Shown: in pieces, positions 1-10,080 of the stretch | Numbering within the stretch: position 1 is the stretch's first letter | How the letters are laid out: every line of letters starts with the position of its first letter | Source: Trinickia diaoshuihuensis | Lineage (GTDB): Bacteria > Pseudomonadota > Gammaproteobacteria > Burkholderiales > Burkholderiaceae | Assembly: GCF_003390925.1 (NCBI RefSeq) | Contig: NZ_QUBS01000083.1 | Location: 1-64,000, forward strand | Length of the DNA: 64,000 nucleotides | Reading direction: 5' to 3' | Position numbers and translations under genes: made by a program | The notes under the pieces: model-generated | What the model saw: the letters and a program-made list of their open reading frames with translations, nothing else | Told to the model about the DNA's origin: nothing | Database searches by the model: none

Positions 1-2
1 CG

Positions 3-1889
3 AGCGGGGGGCATGCTTGGTCGGGCGCGATCGAGCCGGCGCCTGTGCCGGCTAGCGCCGCGGCGCAGGCGCCGGTCAGCGCGGTCGGAGCCTCCGGCGC
101 CGCCGCATCGGCTGTCCCGCCCGCTTCGGCGTCCGCCGCTCCCGCAACCGGGGTGTCCTCGGCGAGCGCCACGGCGGCGGCCGCCGCGCCTGTTTCCGCA
201 CCCGCACCGGTCAGTGCGCCGAAACCGGCCGCGGCGGGTCCCGTCGCAGCCTCGCCGGCCGTTGCCGCCTCTCATCCCAAGGTGTCGAGCCTCCAACAAC
301 TGCTCACACTCAAGAATCGCGTCCTGATGGAGTTGCAGCGGCACGGGATCGGGGCGTCGCCGGCATCTCAGCCGACCGCAGCCGGTGGTGCGCCGGCGGG
401 GGGGGCGGGCTTCGCCGTCGCGCCGGCGTCCGGCCCGACTGGAATCCATGCGCCGGGACAGTCGCGGGCCGCGGCGGCCGCCAATCAGCGCTTCATCGGT
501 GTCGGCGGATACGGGTTCACGTTGGAGCGTAACCAGATTCCGGTCGTCGCGGCGATCGTGGCCGCAATCGTCGCCGCGTTGCTCGTGCTTCTCATTGCGC
601 TCGGCGTCAGCCGGCGCCGCCACGGCGCGGCGCCGGCTCGTTCGGCCGAAGGCGCGGGCGCCAGCGATGCGCGTTCCGCGCGCGACACGGAATCGGCGCA
701 ACCGGCAGCCGGTTCCGTCACGACGCCGGAAGACCCGATCGAGGCCGAATTCTTGGCGATCCTTGCCCGCACGCCCGCTAGCAAGCGTGCGTTGATGGGG
801 CTCGCGGCGCACTACGCGGAACGTAAGAACGTCCAAGGTTTCGACGAGATCGCGCAGCGCATCTACCGTTTGTCGGGCGGACGAGGCCCGAATTGGACGC
901 ACATTGCGTCCATCGGACGGCAACTCGATCCCGACAACCCGTTATTCGCGCTCGAAGCGGGAGCCACGGACGAAACGGTTTTGGCTTCCGACGATGATGC
1001 GGCGGCGTCGGGCGACACCACGGTCGTCGAACCCCCGGCCTCGCCGCTGGCCGAGCCTGTGACGCCGCCGGTGCCGCCCGCGCAGGCGGGCGAAGCGCCG
1101 CCGCAAGTCTCGCCGGTTGCGGAACCCGAAGCGGAAGTCCCCCGCCCGATCGAGCCGGTAGCCGAAGAGAATCCCGCCGTGGGCCTGTCCGCGGACGAAC
1201 AAGCACATGCCGAGCAGGCGCAGGCCAGCGAGCCTGAGCCTGAGCCGGTGCGGCCGTCGGAACCTGCGACGGAGCATGGGTCGCAAGGCGAGCCGACGCT
1301 TCCTCCGGAGGCGGTCGCGGCGCTCGACGCGCTCGATATCGGTCTGCCGCCGCGCGTCGCGCCGGAACCGGAGGGACATACCGAGCGGATCGCCGCGCAA
1401 GCGAGCGAACCAGGGGAGCCGGAAGCCGACGACGAAGAGCCGCATCGCGCCGAATCAGCCCCCGCTTCCGCCGCGCTGCCGTCGCACGAACACGATGAGC
1501 ACAACGAACACGACCAGCACGAGGAAGACGCCGGCGAGCACGCCGCTCCGGCGGCTCAAATGCCGACTGCGCCATCGGCCCCGCCGGCCGTCACCGGCCT
1601 CGGCGCCGCCCCGGTCGGACGTTTGAATTTGTCTTTCGATCTCGATCTGCCGGGCGGGGCGCCGGCAACCGGTGAGCATGCGCAAGAGCAGACCGAACCG
1701 CAGCCGCAATTCACGCCCGAACAGCTCGCGAGGATCGCGCGCAACAAGCTGGATTTGGCCGCCGAGTACATCGCGCTCGGCGATTTGGGCGGCGCCCGCA
1801 CGCTGATTCACGAGGTGATCGAATCGAACGACGCGGCCACGCACGACGAAGCGCACGCGATGCTGGCGACGCTCGCGCCGCTGTCCTGA
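3..1889 (+). CDS. fimV: FimV-like polar/pilus-assembly protein, 5' end outside window
   Basis: The reading frame is open from the left edge, so the N-terminus (signal peptide, LysM) is missing. Visible parts in order are an Ala/Pro-rich low-complexity stretch, one membrane segment encoded at about 531-612 followed by Arg-Arg-Arg, a long acidic Pro/Glu-rich cytoplasmic region with a His/Glu-rich patch near 1485-1530, and a C-terminal helical block. The final ~55 residues ([20 protein letters not shown] and onward) match the conserved FimV C-terminal TPR-like domain. FimV is an inner-membrane hub for type IV pilus/type II secretion assembly and polar localisation. It stands 11 bp upstream of truA, an order usual in this group. 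The GTG at 45 is an internal codon, not a start. Confidence 0.88.
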   Translation, partial: SGGHAWSGAIEPAPVPASAAAQAPVSAVGASGAAASAVPPASASAAPATGVSSASATAAAAAPVSAPAPVSAPKPAAAGPVAASPAVAASHPKVSSLQQLLTLKNRVLMELQRHGIGASPASQPTAAGGAPAGGAGFAVAPASGPTGIHAPGQSRAAAAANQRFIGVGGYGFTLERNQIPVVAAIVAAIVAALLVLLIALGVSRRRHGAAPARSAEGAGASDARSARDTESAQPAAGSVTTPEDPIEAEFLAILARTPASKRALMGLAAHYAERKNVQGFDEIAQRIYRLSGGRGPNWTHIASIGRQLDPDNPLFALEAGATDETVLASDDDAAASGDTTVVEPPASPLAEPVTPPVPPAQAGEAPPQVSPVAEPEAEVPRPIEPVAEENPAVGLSADEQAHAEQAQASEPEPEPVRPSEPATEHGSQGEPTLPPEAVAALDALDIGLPPRVAPEPEGHTERIAAQASEPGEPEADDEEPHRAESAPASAALPSHEHDEHNEHDQHEEDAGEHAAPAAQMPTAPSAPPAVTGLGAAPVGRLNLSFDLDLPGGAPATGEHAQEQTEPQPQFTPEQLARIARNKLDLAAEYIALGDLGGARTLIHEVIESNDAATHDEAHAMLATLAPLS

Positions 1890-1900
1890 CGCGCTCGGCC

Positions 1901-2698
1901 ATGCGTATCGCTCTCGGTATCCAATACGACGGCACGGCGTTTTGCGGCTGGCAGTCCCAACCGCACGGCAAGACCGTGCAAGACGCGCTCGAGCGCGCGC
2001 TGGCCGACTTCGCTTGCAAGCCGCTGCATACGGTCGTCGCCGGCCGCACCGATACGGGCGTGCACGGACTCGGGCAGGTCGTGCATTTCGATACGGACCT
2101 CGATCGCGAGGACTTTTCGTGGGTGCGCGGTACGAACGCCTTCCTGCCCCCGACGGTGGCGGTCATGTGGGCCAAGCGGATGCCCGACGATTTTCATGCG
2201 CGCTTTTCCGCGTTCGAGCGGACGTACTATTACGTCCTGTACGTCAACCCGGTTCGATCTCCGATGCTCACGGGCCGCGCCGGCTGGATCCATACGCCGC
2301 TCGACGTGGACGCGATGCGCGCCGCATCGAATTGTCTGATCGGCGAACACGACTTTTCCTCGTTTCGCTCGTCCGAATGCCAGGCGAAGACGCCCGTCAA
2401 GCATCTGTACCAAATCGACATCCGCCGGGCCGGCGATTTGATCCATTTCCGCTTCCGGGCCAATGCGTTCCTGCATCACATGGTGCGCAACTTGATGGGC
2501 TGCCTCGTCGCCGTCGGCCGAGGGCGCTATCCGGTGTCTTGGATGGCCGATGTGCTGGCGAGCCGCGATCGCGATCGCGCCGCGCCGACGTTCATGCCCG
2601 AGGGTCTGTATTTGGCCCACGTGGGCTACCCCGAGGCCTTCGCGGTGCCGCCCGCGTCCCTCGGCAGCGTCCCTTGGAGCGGCATTTGGAGCGAATGA
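1901..2698 (+). CDS. truA: tRNA pseudouridine(38-40) synthase TruA
   Basis: 265 residues, full length for the family. The motif GRTDTGVH carries the catalytic Asp (residue 51), and the N-terminal [20 protein letters not shown] is the TruA signature. The enzyme isomerises uridines 38-40 in the anticodon stem-loop of many tRNAs in the cytoplasm. The gene starts 11 bp after fimV and ends 4 bp before trpF, so it is probably cotranscribed with them. Confidence 0.97.
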   Translation: MRIALGIQYDGTAFCGWQSQPHGKTVQDALERALADFACKPLHTVVAGRTDTGVHGLGQVVHFDTDLDREDFSWVRGTNAFLPPTVAVMWAKRMPDDFHARFSAFERTYYYVLYVNPVRSPMLTGRAGWIHTPLDVDAMRAASNCLIGEHDFSSFRSSECQAKTPVKHLYQIDIRRAGDLIHFRFRANAFLHHMVRNLMGCLVAVGRGRYPVSWMADVLASRDRDRAAPTFMPEGLYLAHVGYPEAFAVPPASLGSVPWSGIWSE

Positions 2699-2702
2699 GC
2701 CC

Positions 2703-3398
2703 ATGACCCACGCTGTTCCCGTTTCGTCCGCCGCCCCGACCGTCGCCGGGCGCACGCGCATCAAGTTGTGCGGCTTGTCGCGCCGTGCCGACGTTGAGTT
2801 GGCCGTCGCGCTCGGCGCCGATGCGATCGGTCTCGTCTTTTATCCGCCGAGCCCCCGTTCGGTCGGCGTGGCCGAAGCGATCGATTTGGCTTGCGCGCTG
2901 CCGCCGTTCGTTTCCGTCGTCGGTCTATTCGTCAATCCGACGGCCGATTGGATCGGCGAGGTCACGAGCAACGTACCGTTGACGATGCTGCAGTTTCACG
3001 GAGACGAAACGAACGCGCAGTGCGAGCAGCTCGCCAGCGTCGCGGGCTTGCCGTGGCTGAAGGCCCTGCGGATCGGCGCCGATGCGCGTCCCGCCGATTT
3101 GGTAGAATCTGCCCTTAACTATTCGACAGCCGGCGGCTTGCTACTCGACACCCTAGTCGAGGGCTATGGCGGCGGCGGGAAGACATTCGATTGGTCACTT
3201 ATCCCAGCAGAGCTCGCGCGTCGGGCCGTTTTGAGTGGTGGGTTGAACGCGCAAAACGTCGGTGACGCCATCCGCCGCGTGCGCCCGTACGCGGTCGATG
3301 TCTCGAGCGGCATCGAAGTGCCGGGCGCCAGGGGCGTGAAGGATCCCGCCCGAATGGCGGCATTCGTGCGCGCGGTGCGCGAGGCGGATGCCGGGTGA
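2703..3398 (+). CDS. trpF: phosphoribosylanthranilate isomerase
   Basis: 231 residues from the ATG at 2703. The frame is open further upstream inside truA, but the family start matches this ATG, a few residues before the IKLCGLSRRAD strand carrying the catalytic Cys. Other (beta/alpha)8 landmarks are QFHGDE, GGGGKTFDWSLI and VLSGGLN, then VDVSSGIE with GVKD near the C-terminus. It catalyses the Amadori rearrangement of N-(5-phosphoribosyl)anthranilate to CdRP, the third step of tryptophan synthesis. It is tightly spaced between truA and trpB. Confidence 0.97.
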   Translation: MTHAVPVSSAAPTVAGRTRIKLCGLSRRADVELAVALGADAIGLVFYPPSPRSVGVAEAIDLACALPPFVSVVGLFVNPTADWIGEVTSNVPLTMLQFHGDETNAQCEQLASVAGLPWLKALRIGADARPADLVESALNYSTAGGLLLDTLVEGYGGGGKTFDWSLIPAELARRAVLSGGLNAQNVGDAIRRVRPYAVDVSSGIEVPGARGVKDPARMAAFVRAVREADAG

Positions 3399-3452
3399 TA
3401 AGGCAAGGCGGCGCGGCAACGTGCCTCGCCGCCGCTGCGAAGAGTGACAACC

Positions 3453-4646
3453 ATGTACAACCTTCCTGATCAACGAGGCCATTTCGGCCCGTACGGCGGC
3501 ACGTTCGTCGCCGAGACGCTCGTCCATGCCCTCGACGAGCTGCGTCTCGCTTACGAGAAGTACAGCACCGATCCCGATTTCCTCGCCGAGTACCAGCACG
3601 AACTGAAGTATTTCGTGGGCCGCCCGTCGCCCGTCTATCACGCGCGGCGCTGGAGCGAATTGCTCGGCGGCGCGCAGTTGTTTCTGAAGCGCGAGGACCT
3701 CAATCACACGGGCGCGCACAAGGTCAACAACGTGATCGGCCAAGCCCTGCTGGCCAAGCGCATGGGGAAGCCGCGCGTGATCGCCGAGACCGGCGCGGGC
3801 CAGCACGGCGTGGCGACGGCCACGATCGCGGCCCGCTTCGGGATGGAGTGCGTCGTCTATATGGGCGCGGAAGACGTGCGCCGGCAAGCAGCCAACGTCT
3901 ATCGGATGAAGCTGCTCGGTGCGACGGTCGTACCCGTGGAATCGGGCTCGCGCACGCTCAAGGATGCGCTGAACGAGGCGATGCGCGACTGGGTGACGAA
4001 CGTCGAGACGACCTTTTACATCATCGGCACGGTTGCCGGTCCGCACCCGTATCCGATGATGGTCCGCGATTTTCAGCGCGTGATCGGCGACGAATGCCGC
4101 GTGCAGATGCCCGAACTCACGGGCCGTCAGCCCGACATGGTGATCGCGTGCGTCGGTGGCGGCTCCAACGCCATGGGGATCTTTTATCCCTATATCGACG
4201 ACACGGCGGTCAAACTCGTCGGCGTCGAAGCGGCGGGCGAGGGAATCGAAACGGGACATCACGCCGCATCGCTGATCGGCGGCAGCCCCGGCGTGCTGCA
4301 CGGCAACCGCACCTATCTGTTGCAGGACGAGAACGGCCAGATCATCGAAACCCACTCGATTTCGGCGGGCCTCGATTATCCCGGCGTCGGTCCCGAGCAC
4401 GCATGGCTCAAGGATAGCGGGCGCGCGCAATACGTCGGCATCACCGATGAGGAAGCGCTCAAGGCATTCCACGATTGCTGCCGGATCGAGGGCATCATCC
4501 CCGCGCTCGAATCGAGCCACGCGCTGGCCTATGCGGCCAAGATCGCGCCTACGCTATCGCGCGATACGCACCTGCTCGTGAATCTCTCGGGCCGCGGCGA
4601 TAAGGATATGCACACGGTCGCCGAACGCTCGGGGCTCGCGCTCTAA
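3453..4646 (+). CDS. trpB: tryptophan synthase beta chain
   Basis: 397 residues from ATG 3453. A GTG at 3444 is also in frame, but GAAGAG just upstream is properly spaced only for the ATG, and family members begin [19 protein letters not shown]. The PLP-binding Lys90 lies in HTGAHKVNN and the phosphate-binding loop is [10 protein letters not shown]. The enzyme condenses indole, channelled from TrpA, with serine to make tryptophan. In this operon trpA is separated from trpB by a DNA methyltransferase gene rather than overlapping it. Confidence 0.98.
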   Translation: MYNLPDQRGHFGPYGGTFVAETLVHALDELRLAYEKYSTDPDFLAEYQHELKYFVGRPSPVYHARRWSELLGGAQLFLKREDLNHTGAHKVNNVIGQALLAKRMGKPRVIAETGAGQHGVATATIAARFGMECVVYMGAEDVRRQAANVYRMKLLGATVVPVESGSRTLKDALNEAMRDWVTNVETTFYIIGTVAGPHPYPMMVRDFQRVIGDECRVQMPELTGRQPDMVIACVGGGSNAMGIFYPYIDDTAVKLVGVEAAGEGIETGHHAASLIGGSPGVLHGNRTYLLQDENGQIIETHSISAGLDYPGVGPEHAWLKDSGRAQYVGITDEEALKAFHDCCRIEGIIPALESSHALAYAAKIAPTLSRDTHLLVNLSGRGDKDMHTVAERSGLAL

Positions 4647-4658
4647 GCAACATCGGCA

Positions 4659-5516
4659 ATGCGCGATCTCATCGACGAATTCGACGCCCCGGAGCCGGCG
4701 GCAGCGGGCGGTGCACCGAGTACGGGTGCGCCACGGCTGCCTATCGACCTGCACAATCGCGATTTCCTGACCGATGCGCAGGCGTTGCCCGACGGCTCGA
4801 TCGACTTGATCGTCGCCGATCCGCCCTACGGCCTCGGCAAGGACTACGGCAACGATTCGGACCGGCGTTCGGGCGAGGATTTCCTCGCCTGGACCCGTGG
4901 CTGGCTCGATTTGGCGATCCCGAAGCTCAAGGCGAGCGGCTCGCTTTACGTCTTTTGCACCTGGCAGTACGCGCCGGAAATCTTCTCATTCTTGAAGACG
5001 AAGCTCACCATGGTCAACGAGATCATCTGGGACCGGCGCGTACCGAGCATGGGCGGCACGACGCGCCGCTTTACCTCCGTGCACGACAACATCGGCTTTT
5101 TCGCGGTATCGAAGGACTATTACTTCGATCTCGACCCCGTGCGGATTCCGTACGACGCGGCTACGAAGAAGGCGCGTTCGCGCAAGCTCTTCGAAGGCAG
5201 CAAGTGGCTAGAAGTCGGCTACAACCCGAAGGATGTCTGGTCGGTGTCGCGGTTGCATCGCCAACATGCCGAACGGGTTGACCATCCGACGCAAAAGCCG
5301 CTGGAAATCGTCGAGCGAATGGTGTTGTCGAGTTGCCCGCCGGGCGGGCGCGTGCTCGATCCGTTCATGGGCAGCGGGACGACGGCGGTGGCTTGCGCGC
5401 GGCATGGGCGTGCGTTCGTCGGCTATGAGATCAACGAAAATTACTGCGCGATCGCGCGCGAACGCGTCGCCGCACTGAGCGGCGCACCGTCCGACGCACC
5501 CGCCGTCGCCTCGTAA
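4659..5516 (+). CDS. orphan beta-class DNA methyltransferase (N6-adenine/N4-cytosine type)
   Basis: 285 residues. Motif IV (DPPYG, residues 54-58) precedes motif I (DPFMGSGTT, residues 234-242), which is the beta-class order of amino-methyltransferases. The central target-recognition area includes WDRRVPSMGGTTRRF and a DHPTQKP motif. No restriction endonuclease or specificity gene is nearby, so it looks like a solitary, possibly regulatory, methylase. It sits 12 bp after trpB and 39 bp before trpA and therefore is probably expressed with the tryptophan operon. From memory, the Burkholderia cenocepacia methylase at this locus has been studied as an epigenetic regulator; that and its target site should be checked. 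The first ~30 residues are Ala/Pro-rich and may be dispensable. Confidence 0.93.
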   Translation: MRDLIDEFDAPEPAAAGGAPSTGAPRLPIDLHNRDFLTDAQALPDGSIDLIVADPPYGLGKDYGNDSDRRSGEDFLAWTRGWLDLAIPKLKASGSLYVFCTWQYAPEIFSFLKTKLTMVNEIIWDRRVPSMGGTTRRFTSVHDNIGFFAVSKDYYFDLDPVRIPYDAATKKARSRKLFEGSKWLEVGYNPKDVWSVSRLHRQHAERVDHPTQKPLEIVERMVLSSCPPGGRVLDPFMGSGTTAVACARHGRAFVGYEINENYCAIARERVAALSGAPSDAPAVAS

Positions 5517-5555
5517 GCGGCGTGGCGGATCGCACTTATCGGTAGAGAAGACATC

Positions 5556-6356
5556 ATGTCCCGTATCGAACAGAAGTTCGCGGCACTGGCCGCACAGAAC
5601 AAGAAAGGCTTGATCCCGTTCATCACGGCCGGTTATCCGGACCCGGCGCGCACGGTCGAATTCATGCATGCGCTCGTCGCCGGCGGCGCCGACGTCATCG
5701 AACTCGGCGTGCCGTTTTCGGATCCGATGGCCGACGGACCGGTGATCCAGCGCTCCTCGGAACGCGCGCTCGCCGCGGGCGTGACGCTCAAGCACGTGCT
5801 GGCCGACGTCAAGCGCTTCCGCGAGCAAGACGCGCAGACACCCGTCGTGCTGATGGGCTATGCCAATCCGATCGAGCGGATGGGCGTCGATGCGTTCGCG
5901 GCGGCGGCACTGGATGCCGGCGTCGATGGCGTATTGACGGTGGATTACCCGCCGGAGGAATCGGAACAGTTCGCGGGGCGCCTGCGCGCGGCCGGCATCG
6001 ATCCGATCTTCCTGCTGGCGCCTACGTCCACCGACGAGCGGATCGCGGCTGTCGGCAAAGTGGCGAGCGGCTACGTCTATTACGTCTCGCTCAAAGGGGT
6101 GACCGGCGCGGCAAATCTGGACGTTTCCACGATCGCGAGTAGAATTCCGGCCATCAAGTCGCAGGTGCGGTTGCCTGTTGGGGTCGGATTCGGTATTCGG
6201 GACGCCTCGACGGCCCGTGCCGTGGCTCAAACGGCCGACGCGGTCGTCATCGGCAGCCGCCTGGTGCAGTTGCTCGAAGAAGTGCCGCACGACACGGCCG
6301 CGCAAGCGCTGACGCGCTTCGTGGCCGATATCCGGCAGGCGCTGGACGCCGCTTAA
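5556..6356 (+). CDS. trpA: tryptophan synthase alpha chain
   Basis: 266 residues, a TIM barrel. The catalytic pair is Glu49 and Asp60 within [15 protein letters not shown], numbering equal to the well studied enterobacterial enzyme. [12 protein letters not shown] is the N-terminal family signature. It cleaves indole-3-glycerol phosphate to indole, which passes to TrpB. GAGAAG upstream gives a ribosome site. accD follows after 41 bp, the usual arrangement in this group. Confidence 0.98.
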   Translation: MSRIEQKFAALAAQNKKGLIPFITAGYPDPARTVEFMHALVAGGADVIELGVPFSDPMADGPVIQRSSERALAAGVTLKHVLADVKRFREQDAQTPVVLMGYANPIERMGVDAFAAAALDAGVDGVLTVDYPPEESEQFAGRLRAAGIDPIFLLAPTSTDERIAAVGKVASGYVYYVSLKGVTGAANLDVSTIASRIPAIKSQVRLPVGVGFGIRDASTARAVAQTADAVVIGSRLVQLLEEVPHDTAAQALTRFVADIRQALDAA

Positions 6357-6397
6357 CGCGGCCACGCGCGGAATCAATAACATTTGAAGGAACGACG

Positions 6398-7270
6398 ATG
6401 AGTTGGCTCGACAAACTGCTGCCGCCCAAGATCAAACAGACCGACCCCAAAAGCCGCAAGGGCATCCCCGAGGGGCTGTGGGTCAAATGTCCGGCTTGCG
6501 AGGCGGTGCTGTACCGCAATGACGTCGAAGCCAACCTGCACGTTTGTCCCAAATGCAGTCACCACATGCGCATCGGCGCCCGGGCGCGTATCGACGGGCT
6601 GCTCGATGCCGAAGGCCGCTACGAGATCGGTCAGGAGATCGTCCCCGTCGACGCGCTGAAGTTCAAAGACAGTCGTAAATATCCGGACCGCATCAAGGAT
6701 GCAATGGACGATACGGGCGAGACCGACGCGATGGTCGTCATGGGCGGGGCGATTCACACGCTGCCCGTCGTCGTGTCTTGCTTCGAATTCAGCTTCATGG
6801 GCGGCTCGATGGGCTCGGTCGTCGGCGAACGCTTCGTCCGTGGCGCGCAAAATGCGCTCGAACAGCAGGTGCCGTTCATTTGCTTCACGGCTTCGGGCGG
6901 CGCGCGGATGCAGGAAAGCTTGCTGTCGCTGATGCAAATGGCCAAGACCACCGCCATGTTGACCAAGCTGGCCGACGCCAAGCTGCCGTTCATCTCCGTG
7001 CTGACGGATCCGACCATGGGCGGCGTATCGGCGAGCTTCGCGTTCCTCGGCGACGTGGTGATCGCGGAGCCCAAGGCGCTGATCGGCTTCGCCGGCCCGC
7101 GCGTGATCGAGCAAACGGTTCGCGAGAAGCTGCCGGAAGGCTTCCAGCGTGCCGAGTTCCTGCTGCAAAAGGGGGCGATCGATATGATCGTCGATCGTCG
7201 CAAGCTGCGCGAAGAATTGGCGCAGCTCATCGCGTTGTTGCAACGCCAGCCCGCGGACGCCGTCGCCTAA
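6398..7270 (+). CDS. accD: acetyl-CoA carboxylase carboxyltransferase subunit beta
   Basis: 290 residues. An N-terminal four-Cys zinc ribbon (Cys31, Cys34, Cys50, Cys53) precedes the carboxyltransferase crotonase-like domain with ASGGARMQE and GGVSASFA oxyanion-type glycine motifs. With AccA it transfers the carboxyl group from carboxybiotin to acetyl-CoA, giving malonyl-CoA for fatty-acid synthesis. TGAAGGAA upstream is a good ribosome site. folC follows after 42 bp. Confidence 0.98.
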   Translation: MSWLDKLLPPKIKQTDPKSRKGIPEGLWVKCPACEAVLYRNDVEANLHVCPKCSHHMRIGARARIDGLLDAEGRYEIGQEIVPVDALKFKDSRKYPDRIKDAMDDTGETDAMVVMGGAIHTLPVVVSCFEFSFMGGSMGSVVGERFVRGAQNALEQQVPFICFTASGGARMQESLLSLMQMAKTTAMLTKLADAKLPFISVLTDPTMGGVSASFAFLGDVVIAEPKALIGFAGPRVIEQTVREKLPEGFQRAEFLLQKGAIDMIVDRRKLREELAQLIALLQRQPADAVA

Positions 7271-7312
7271 GACTTCAACGTTGTTTCAACGCGGGGCGGC
7301 CCGCGGTTTTCG

Positions 7313-8623
7313 ATGACCACTTATTCTTCTCTCGACGCCTGGCTCGCGCATCTCGAGTCAGCGCATCCGGTCGGCATCGACATGGGCCTGACGCGCATCC
7401 GGAAAGTCAAGGATGCGCTCGGGCTCGAACTGCGGTGTCCCGTCATCACGGTGGGCGGCACGAACGGCAAGGGCTCGACGTGCGCGATGCTCGAATCGAT
7501 CCTGCGCGCCGCCGGTTATCGCGTCGGCTGCCATACGTCTCCGCATCTGCTCGAATTCAACGAGCGCGCGCGTATCGACGGCCGTAACGCCACCGATGAC
7601 GAGTTGCTTCCGCACTTCGAGGCGGTGGAGGCCGCGCGCACGAGCTTGCCGGAACCTGTCTCGCTGACTTACTTCGAGTTCACGGCGCTCGCGATCTTGC
7701 ATCTGTATGCATCGTTGCCCCTCGACGCGGTCATTCTGGAAGTGGGGCTCGGCGGGCGGCTCGACGCCGTCAATATCATCGATGCCGACTGTGCGATCGT
7801 GACGAGTATCGACATCGATCACACGGAATACCTCGGCGATACGCGCGAGAAAATCGCGTTCGAGAAAGCGGGCATTTTTCGTCCCGGCCGGCCGGCCATC
7901 TGCGCCGACCCCGCCGCGCCGCAGACCCTGATCGATCATGCGCAAGCGATCGGCGCGCAGCTATGGTTGTTCGGGCGTGATTTCCGCTACGAAGGCCAGG
8001 CGGGCAGCGAACGACAACAGTGGAGCTACGTCGGTCCGACGATGCGGCGCTCGGCGCTCGCCTATCCCGCGTTGCGCGGGGCGAATCAACTGATCAATAC
8101 GTCCGCGGCGCTTGCCGCGCTCGAGGCGCTGCGCGATCGCCTTCCGGTGTCGGCGCAAGACGTGCGGCTCGGCTTGGCCAACGTCGAATTGCCTGGGCGC
8201 TTTCAAGTGCTGCCGGGCCGGCCATCGATCATCTATGACGTGGGCCACAATCCGCATGCGGCGGCGGTCCTCGCCCAAAATCTGGGCAGCATGGGCTTTT
8301 TCCGGTACACCTACGCGGTGTTCGGCGCGATGCGCGACAAGGATATCGCGGGCGTCGTCAAGCATCTGAAAGGCGAGGTGGATCACTGGTGCCTCACCGA
8401 TCTTCCGCTGGCGCGCGCGGCCAGCGCAAAGGAGTTGGAGGCGGTGCTACGCGAGGCGGGCATCGAGGACGGACCCGACAGCAGCGTCAAACGGTTTGCT
8501 TCGCCCGCCGAGGCGTTTCAAGACGCACTGAGCCGCGCGACAGAGGATGATAGAATCGCGGTTTTCGGCAGTTTCTATACGGTTGCCGGTGTGATGGCCT
8601 ACCGTAAGTCTCGGCAACATTGA
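7313..8623 (+). CDS. folC: bifunctional dihydrofolate/folylpolyglutamate synthase
   Basis: 436 residues. The ATP-binding loop GTNGKGS is at residues 49-55, and HTSPHLLEFNERARI is the typical next motif. LGGRLDAVN with SIDIDHTEYLG are Mur-ligase-family elements, and the C-terminal domain contains YDVGHNPHA. It adds glutamate to dihydropteroate and extends folate polyglutamates in the cytosol. It lies in the accD-folC-SPOR-cvpA-purF run conserved in proteobacteria. Confidence 0.97.
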   Translation: MTTYSSLDAWLAHLESAHPVGIDMGLTRIRKVKDALGLELRCPVITVGGTNGKGSTCAMLESILRAAGYRVGCHTSPHLLEFNERARIDGRNATDDELLPHFEAVEAARTSLPEPVSLTYFEFTALAILHLYASLPLDAVILEVGLGGRLDAVNIIDADCAIVTSIDIDHTEYLGDTREKIAFEKAGIFRPGRPAICADPAAPQTLIDHAQAIGAQLWLFGRDFRYEGQAGSERQQWSYVGPTMRRSALAYPALRGANQLINTSAALAALEALRDRLPVSAQDVRLGLANVELPGRFQVLPGRPSIIYDVGHNPHAAAVLAQNLGSMGFFRYTYAVFGAMRDKDIAGVVKHLKGEVDHWCLTDLPLARAASAKELEAVLREAGIEDGPDSSVKRFASPAEAFQDALSRATEDDRIAVFGSFYTVAGVMAYRKSRQH

Positions 8624-8666
8624 CCGATGCGTGCCAGACGGGCCGCCCCCTCGAACTCAGCGATTC

Positions 8667-9518
8667 ATGGGATTTTTTTCGTTCGGCAAGAAAGACGACG
8701 CACCGCGCCGGCGGGGTGCCGCCGCTAAACCCGCGCGCAGCGGAGCGGCGTTCGAAGGGCGCGAGACGCGGCGCAGCCGCCGCGGCGAGCGTGCGGGCGA
8801 TGCCGACGCGATGCTGCTCGATCCGACGTTGCCCGAAAAGCAGCGGGCGCGCCGGCGGCTCGTCGGTGCGATCGCGCTCGTGCTCGCCGCGATCGTCATC
8901 CTGCCGATGGTGCTCGATTCTCACCCGAAGCCCGTCACCGACGATATCGCCATCGACATCCCGAATCGCCCGGCCACGGTCCCTTCGCGCGCAAGCGACG
9001 ACCACGACGCGGACACGCAAGCCGGCGTCGCCCCCGATCGTGCCGATACGGGTGATACCGAGGCTGGCTCCGGTGCCGTTGCCGCCGCTTCCGGCGTAGC
9101 TTCGGCGCCAGCGGCCGCTGCCTCTCACGCTAAATCCACTCAAGCGGAATCGAAGACCAAGCCCGCGCCGTCGATGGCATCGTCGGCTCCCGCGACGCGC
9201 TCGAACGCTACCGCGCCGGCCAAGGCTGCGGCCGCCGCGGTGCCGAGTCCGGCGGAACCCGATTCGGGTACGCCCGCGGCGCCCCCGGGCGCGCGCTTTG
9301 CCGTTCAATTGGGCGTGTTTTCCGACGATGCGAGCGCTCGCGCTTGGGAAACGAAGCTCAAGGCGGCGGGTGTGCCGGCTTATATCGAGCATCGCAAGCA
9401 AGCGGACGGCAAGACGCGGGCATTGCTGCGCGCCGGTCCGTTCGCGGATCGCGCGGCGGCGTCCGCCGCGATTGCGAAAGTGCGCGACGCCGGTTTGACG
9501 GCGAATGCCGGACAGTGA
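8667..9518 (+). CDS. SPOR-domain protein (DedD-like)
   Basis: 283 residues from ATG 8667; a GTG at 8631 in the same frame is also possible, but MGFFSFGKK looks like the native N-terminus. The order is a basic cytoplasmic segment, one membrane helix (about residues 64-84), an Ala/Pro/Ser-rich periplasmic linker, and a C-terminal SPOR domain (about 210-283, RFAVQLGVFSDDASARAWET). SPOR domains bind denuded septal peptidoglycan, so a role in cell division is expected. Its place between folC and cvpA matches dedD in other proteobacteria. Confidence 0.9.
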   Translation: MGFFSFGKKDDAPRRRGAAAKPARSGAAFEGRETRRSRRGERAGDADAMLLDPTLPEKQRARRRLVGAIALVLAAIVILPMVLDSHPKPVTDDIAIDIPNRPATVPSRASDDHDADTQAGVAPDRADTGDTEAGSGAVAAASGVASAPAAAASHAKSTQAESKTKPAPSMASSAPATRSNATAPAKAAAAAVPSPAEPDSGTPAAPPGARFAVQLGVFSDDASARAWETKLKAAGVPAYIEHRKQADGKTRALLRAGPFADRAAASAAIAKVRDAGLTANAGQ

Positions 9519-9525
9519 CGGCCCG

Positions 9526-10020
9526 ATGCTGACTGCATTCGACTATGCGGCGCTGGCCGTGATCGGTTTGTCGGCGCTGCGCGGCGCATGGCGCGGTATT
9601 TTGTCGGAAATTTTCGGTTTGATCGGCTGGGTGGTTGCTTTTTTCGTTGCCTGCCACTATGTACAGGTCCTGGTGCCCTATATTCCAAGCGACTGGCCCG
9701 GCGGCGCACTGACGCAGTGGTTGCTGGCGTTCGCGGCGATCATGTTGGGCGTGGTGCTCGTGGCGAGCGTCGCCAACGCTTTGATCGCGCGGCTCGTCGC
9801 CGTGACAGGGCTCGGCGGTGTGGATCGATCGCTCGGTTTGCTGTTCGGCCTCGTGCGGGGCGCGGTGCTGGTGTTGCTGCTGGTCGCCCTCGCGGGGTTG
9901 ACCGAGCTGCCGAAGCAAGAGTTTTGGCGCAAGGCGCTGTTGCGGCCGTACGCCGAGCAAGGCGTACGCGAGTTGAAGCCCCTGCTGCCCCCGGCGCTTG
10001 CGGCGTACGTGCGCGTCTGA
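9526..10020 (+). CDS. cvpA: CvpA family inner-membrane protein
   Basis: 164 residues from ATG 9526; the GTG at 9505 would overlap the SPOR gene by 14 bp. Four hydrophobic segments and the conserved opening FDYAALAVIGLSALRGAWRG identify the CvpA/colicin V production family. Members are linked to envelope homeostasis, and the gene is classically placed directly before purF, as here. The molecular function is unsettled. Confidence 0.92.
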   Translation: MLTAFDYAALAVIGLSALRGAWRGILSEIFGLIGWVVAFFVACHYVQVLVPYIPSDWPGGALTQWLLAFAAIMLGVVLVASVANALIARLVAVTGLGGVDRSLGLLFGLVRGAVLVLLLVALAGLTELPKQEFWRKALLRPYAEQGVRELKPLLPPALAAYVRV

Positions 10021-10080
10021 GGCGCTTGTGCCGGCCACCTGGCCGGTGCCAATGTTTTCGTATCTTTGAAGGACCCTGCC

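Noticed and set aside
45-1889. GTG at 45 as a true start of the fimV-like gene
   Set aside because: The frame is open to the window edge and the family has an N-terminal signal peptide and LysM region that are missing.
4659-5516. Methyltransferase as part of a restriction-modification system
   Set aside because: Neighbouring genes are all core metabolism; no endonuclease or specificity gene in the window.
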